Of a stretch of 41,197 nt of DNA, positions 40,813 through 41,197 are shown one piece after another; the stretch's first letter is position 1; each line of letters opens with the position of its first letter. This DNA comes from Chara braunii (taxonomy: Eukaryota > Streptophyta > Charophyceae > Charales > Characeae): assembly GCA_003427395.1 (NCBI GenBank), contig BFEA01000298.1:1493509-1534705 (forward strand), read 5' to 3'. Made by a program: the position numbers and the translations under genes. The notes under the pieces were generated by a model. The model was not told the DNA's origin. It was given only the letters and a program-made list of their open reading frames with translations, and ran no database searches.

Positions 40813-41197
40813 TATATATATATATATAAACAGTTTGTCACAACCCCTCGTTTGTTGTCCTCTTCTCTCTCTCTGCCTACGTTTTACCGGGCAGTTCTGT
40901 TTGTGACGATATATGCTACGACTTCGCTAGCTTCCTGCTACGGTTTTTTTCGGTCAGGTCGAGCGGCAGTGGTCGGGGCCGTTACTAAGCAGCCATGCTG
41001 TGCCTCTAGTGCCACCGGCGTGTCTGGAGTGTATTTTTTGGCTGTGATAGACCTTTCTTTGTTTCGTGGATGTTTTGCTGGCTTGTGATGGGGTGTGAAC
41101 CGACAGTCTGTAGAGTTTTCCATCTAGTATGGGTGAGTGATAGTCTACTTTGATTTTGGTTAAGGTAGATTATCATTTACAGTGTAATTAGTGAGGG
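39758..41197. other. Unassigned right end, no gene seen
   Basis: C-rich then AT-rich sequence with only short chance frames. The only structure is the microsatellite at 40772-40828. Confidence 0.4.
40772..40828. repeat. Compound microsatellite (AAT)n-(TA)n
   Basis: About 13 AAT units (40772-40810) run directly into about 9 TA units (40810-40828). Confidence 0.95.

Overview
The window looks like a gene-poor, repeat-filled stretch of a large plant-lineage nuclear genome. I find no convincing host gene, rRNA, intact tRNA or CRISPR array. Almost everything that can be recognised is a transposable element or its debris. The plant-type initiator-Met tRNA primer site, a chromodomain Ty3/Gypsy element and a PIF/Harbinger transposase all fit a streptophyte. 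The style of the elements reminds me of a charophyte alga such as Chara, but that is an impression from memory, not something proven here.

Layout. Positions 1-1092 (minus) hold a PIF/Harbinger transposase with all catalytic residues, cut by the window edge; a cluster of TTTTAGGA palindromes near 1.6 kb may be its terminal region. From 1.8 to 5.2 kb come a 209-bp tandem repeat and A-tailed SINE-like or LINE-tail fragments. From 5.2 to 12.6 kb (minus) lies the 3' half of a Ty3/Gypsy element here called family A: RT, RNase H, a PHD-like finger, integrase, an extra ORF3 in the place where an env gene would sit, then a 2.66-kb LTR. A 5'-truncated LINE begins exactly where this RT breaks off (12.62 kb). 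From 13.6 to 19.6 kb are A-tailed repeats, tRNA-like fragments, short tandem repeats, another LINE 3' end and a foldback element.

From 19.67 to 25.54 kb (plus) lies the complementary 5' half of family A: LTR, primer site, gag, protease and the start of RT. It breaks at the same RT motif and is fused there to the RNase H end, integrase and chromodomain of a second family (B, a chromovirus), which ends in a polypurine tract and a 1.35-kb TG...CA LTR at 27.20-28.55 kb. The two family-A LTRs form a 2.66-kb inverted repeat about 11.8 kb apart. Each carries a sense ORF of about 148 codons downstream of the TATA box, so it would lead the element transcript ahead of gag.

From 28.5 to 34.8 kb there are more LINE tails (one with a 10-bp target duplication), hairpins, low-complexity GCA repeats and a third LINE 3' end. 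From 35.9 to 39.1 kb at least five copies of a 250-bp unit are arranged partly as a mirror-image array. The rest is simple or duplicated non-coding sequence.

The pol genes are decayed by in-frame stops, frameshifts, an integrase deletion and an RT active-site change, so neither Gypsy copy can move by itself. The most unusual biology is in family A: a PHD-like finger inside pol, an extra downstream ORF3 that appears to run into the LTR, an ORF inside the LTR, and unusual LTR ends.
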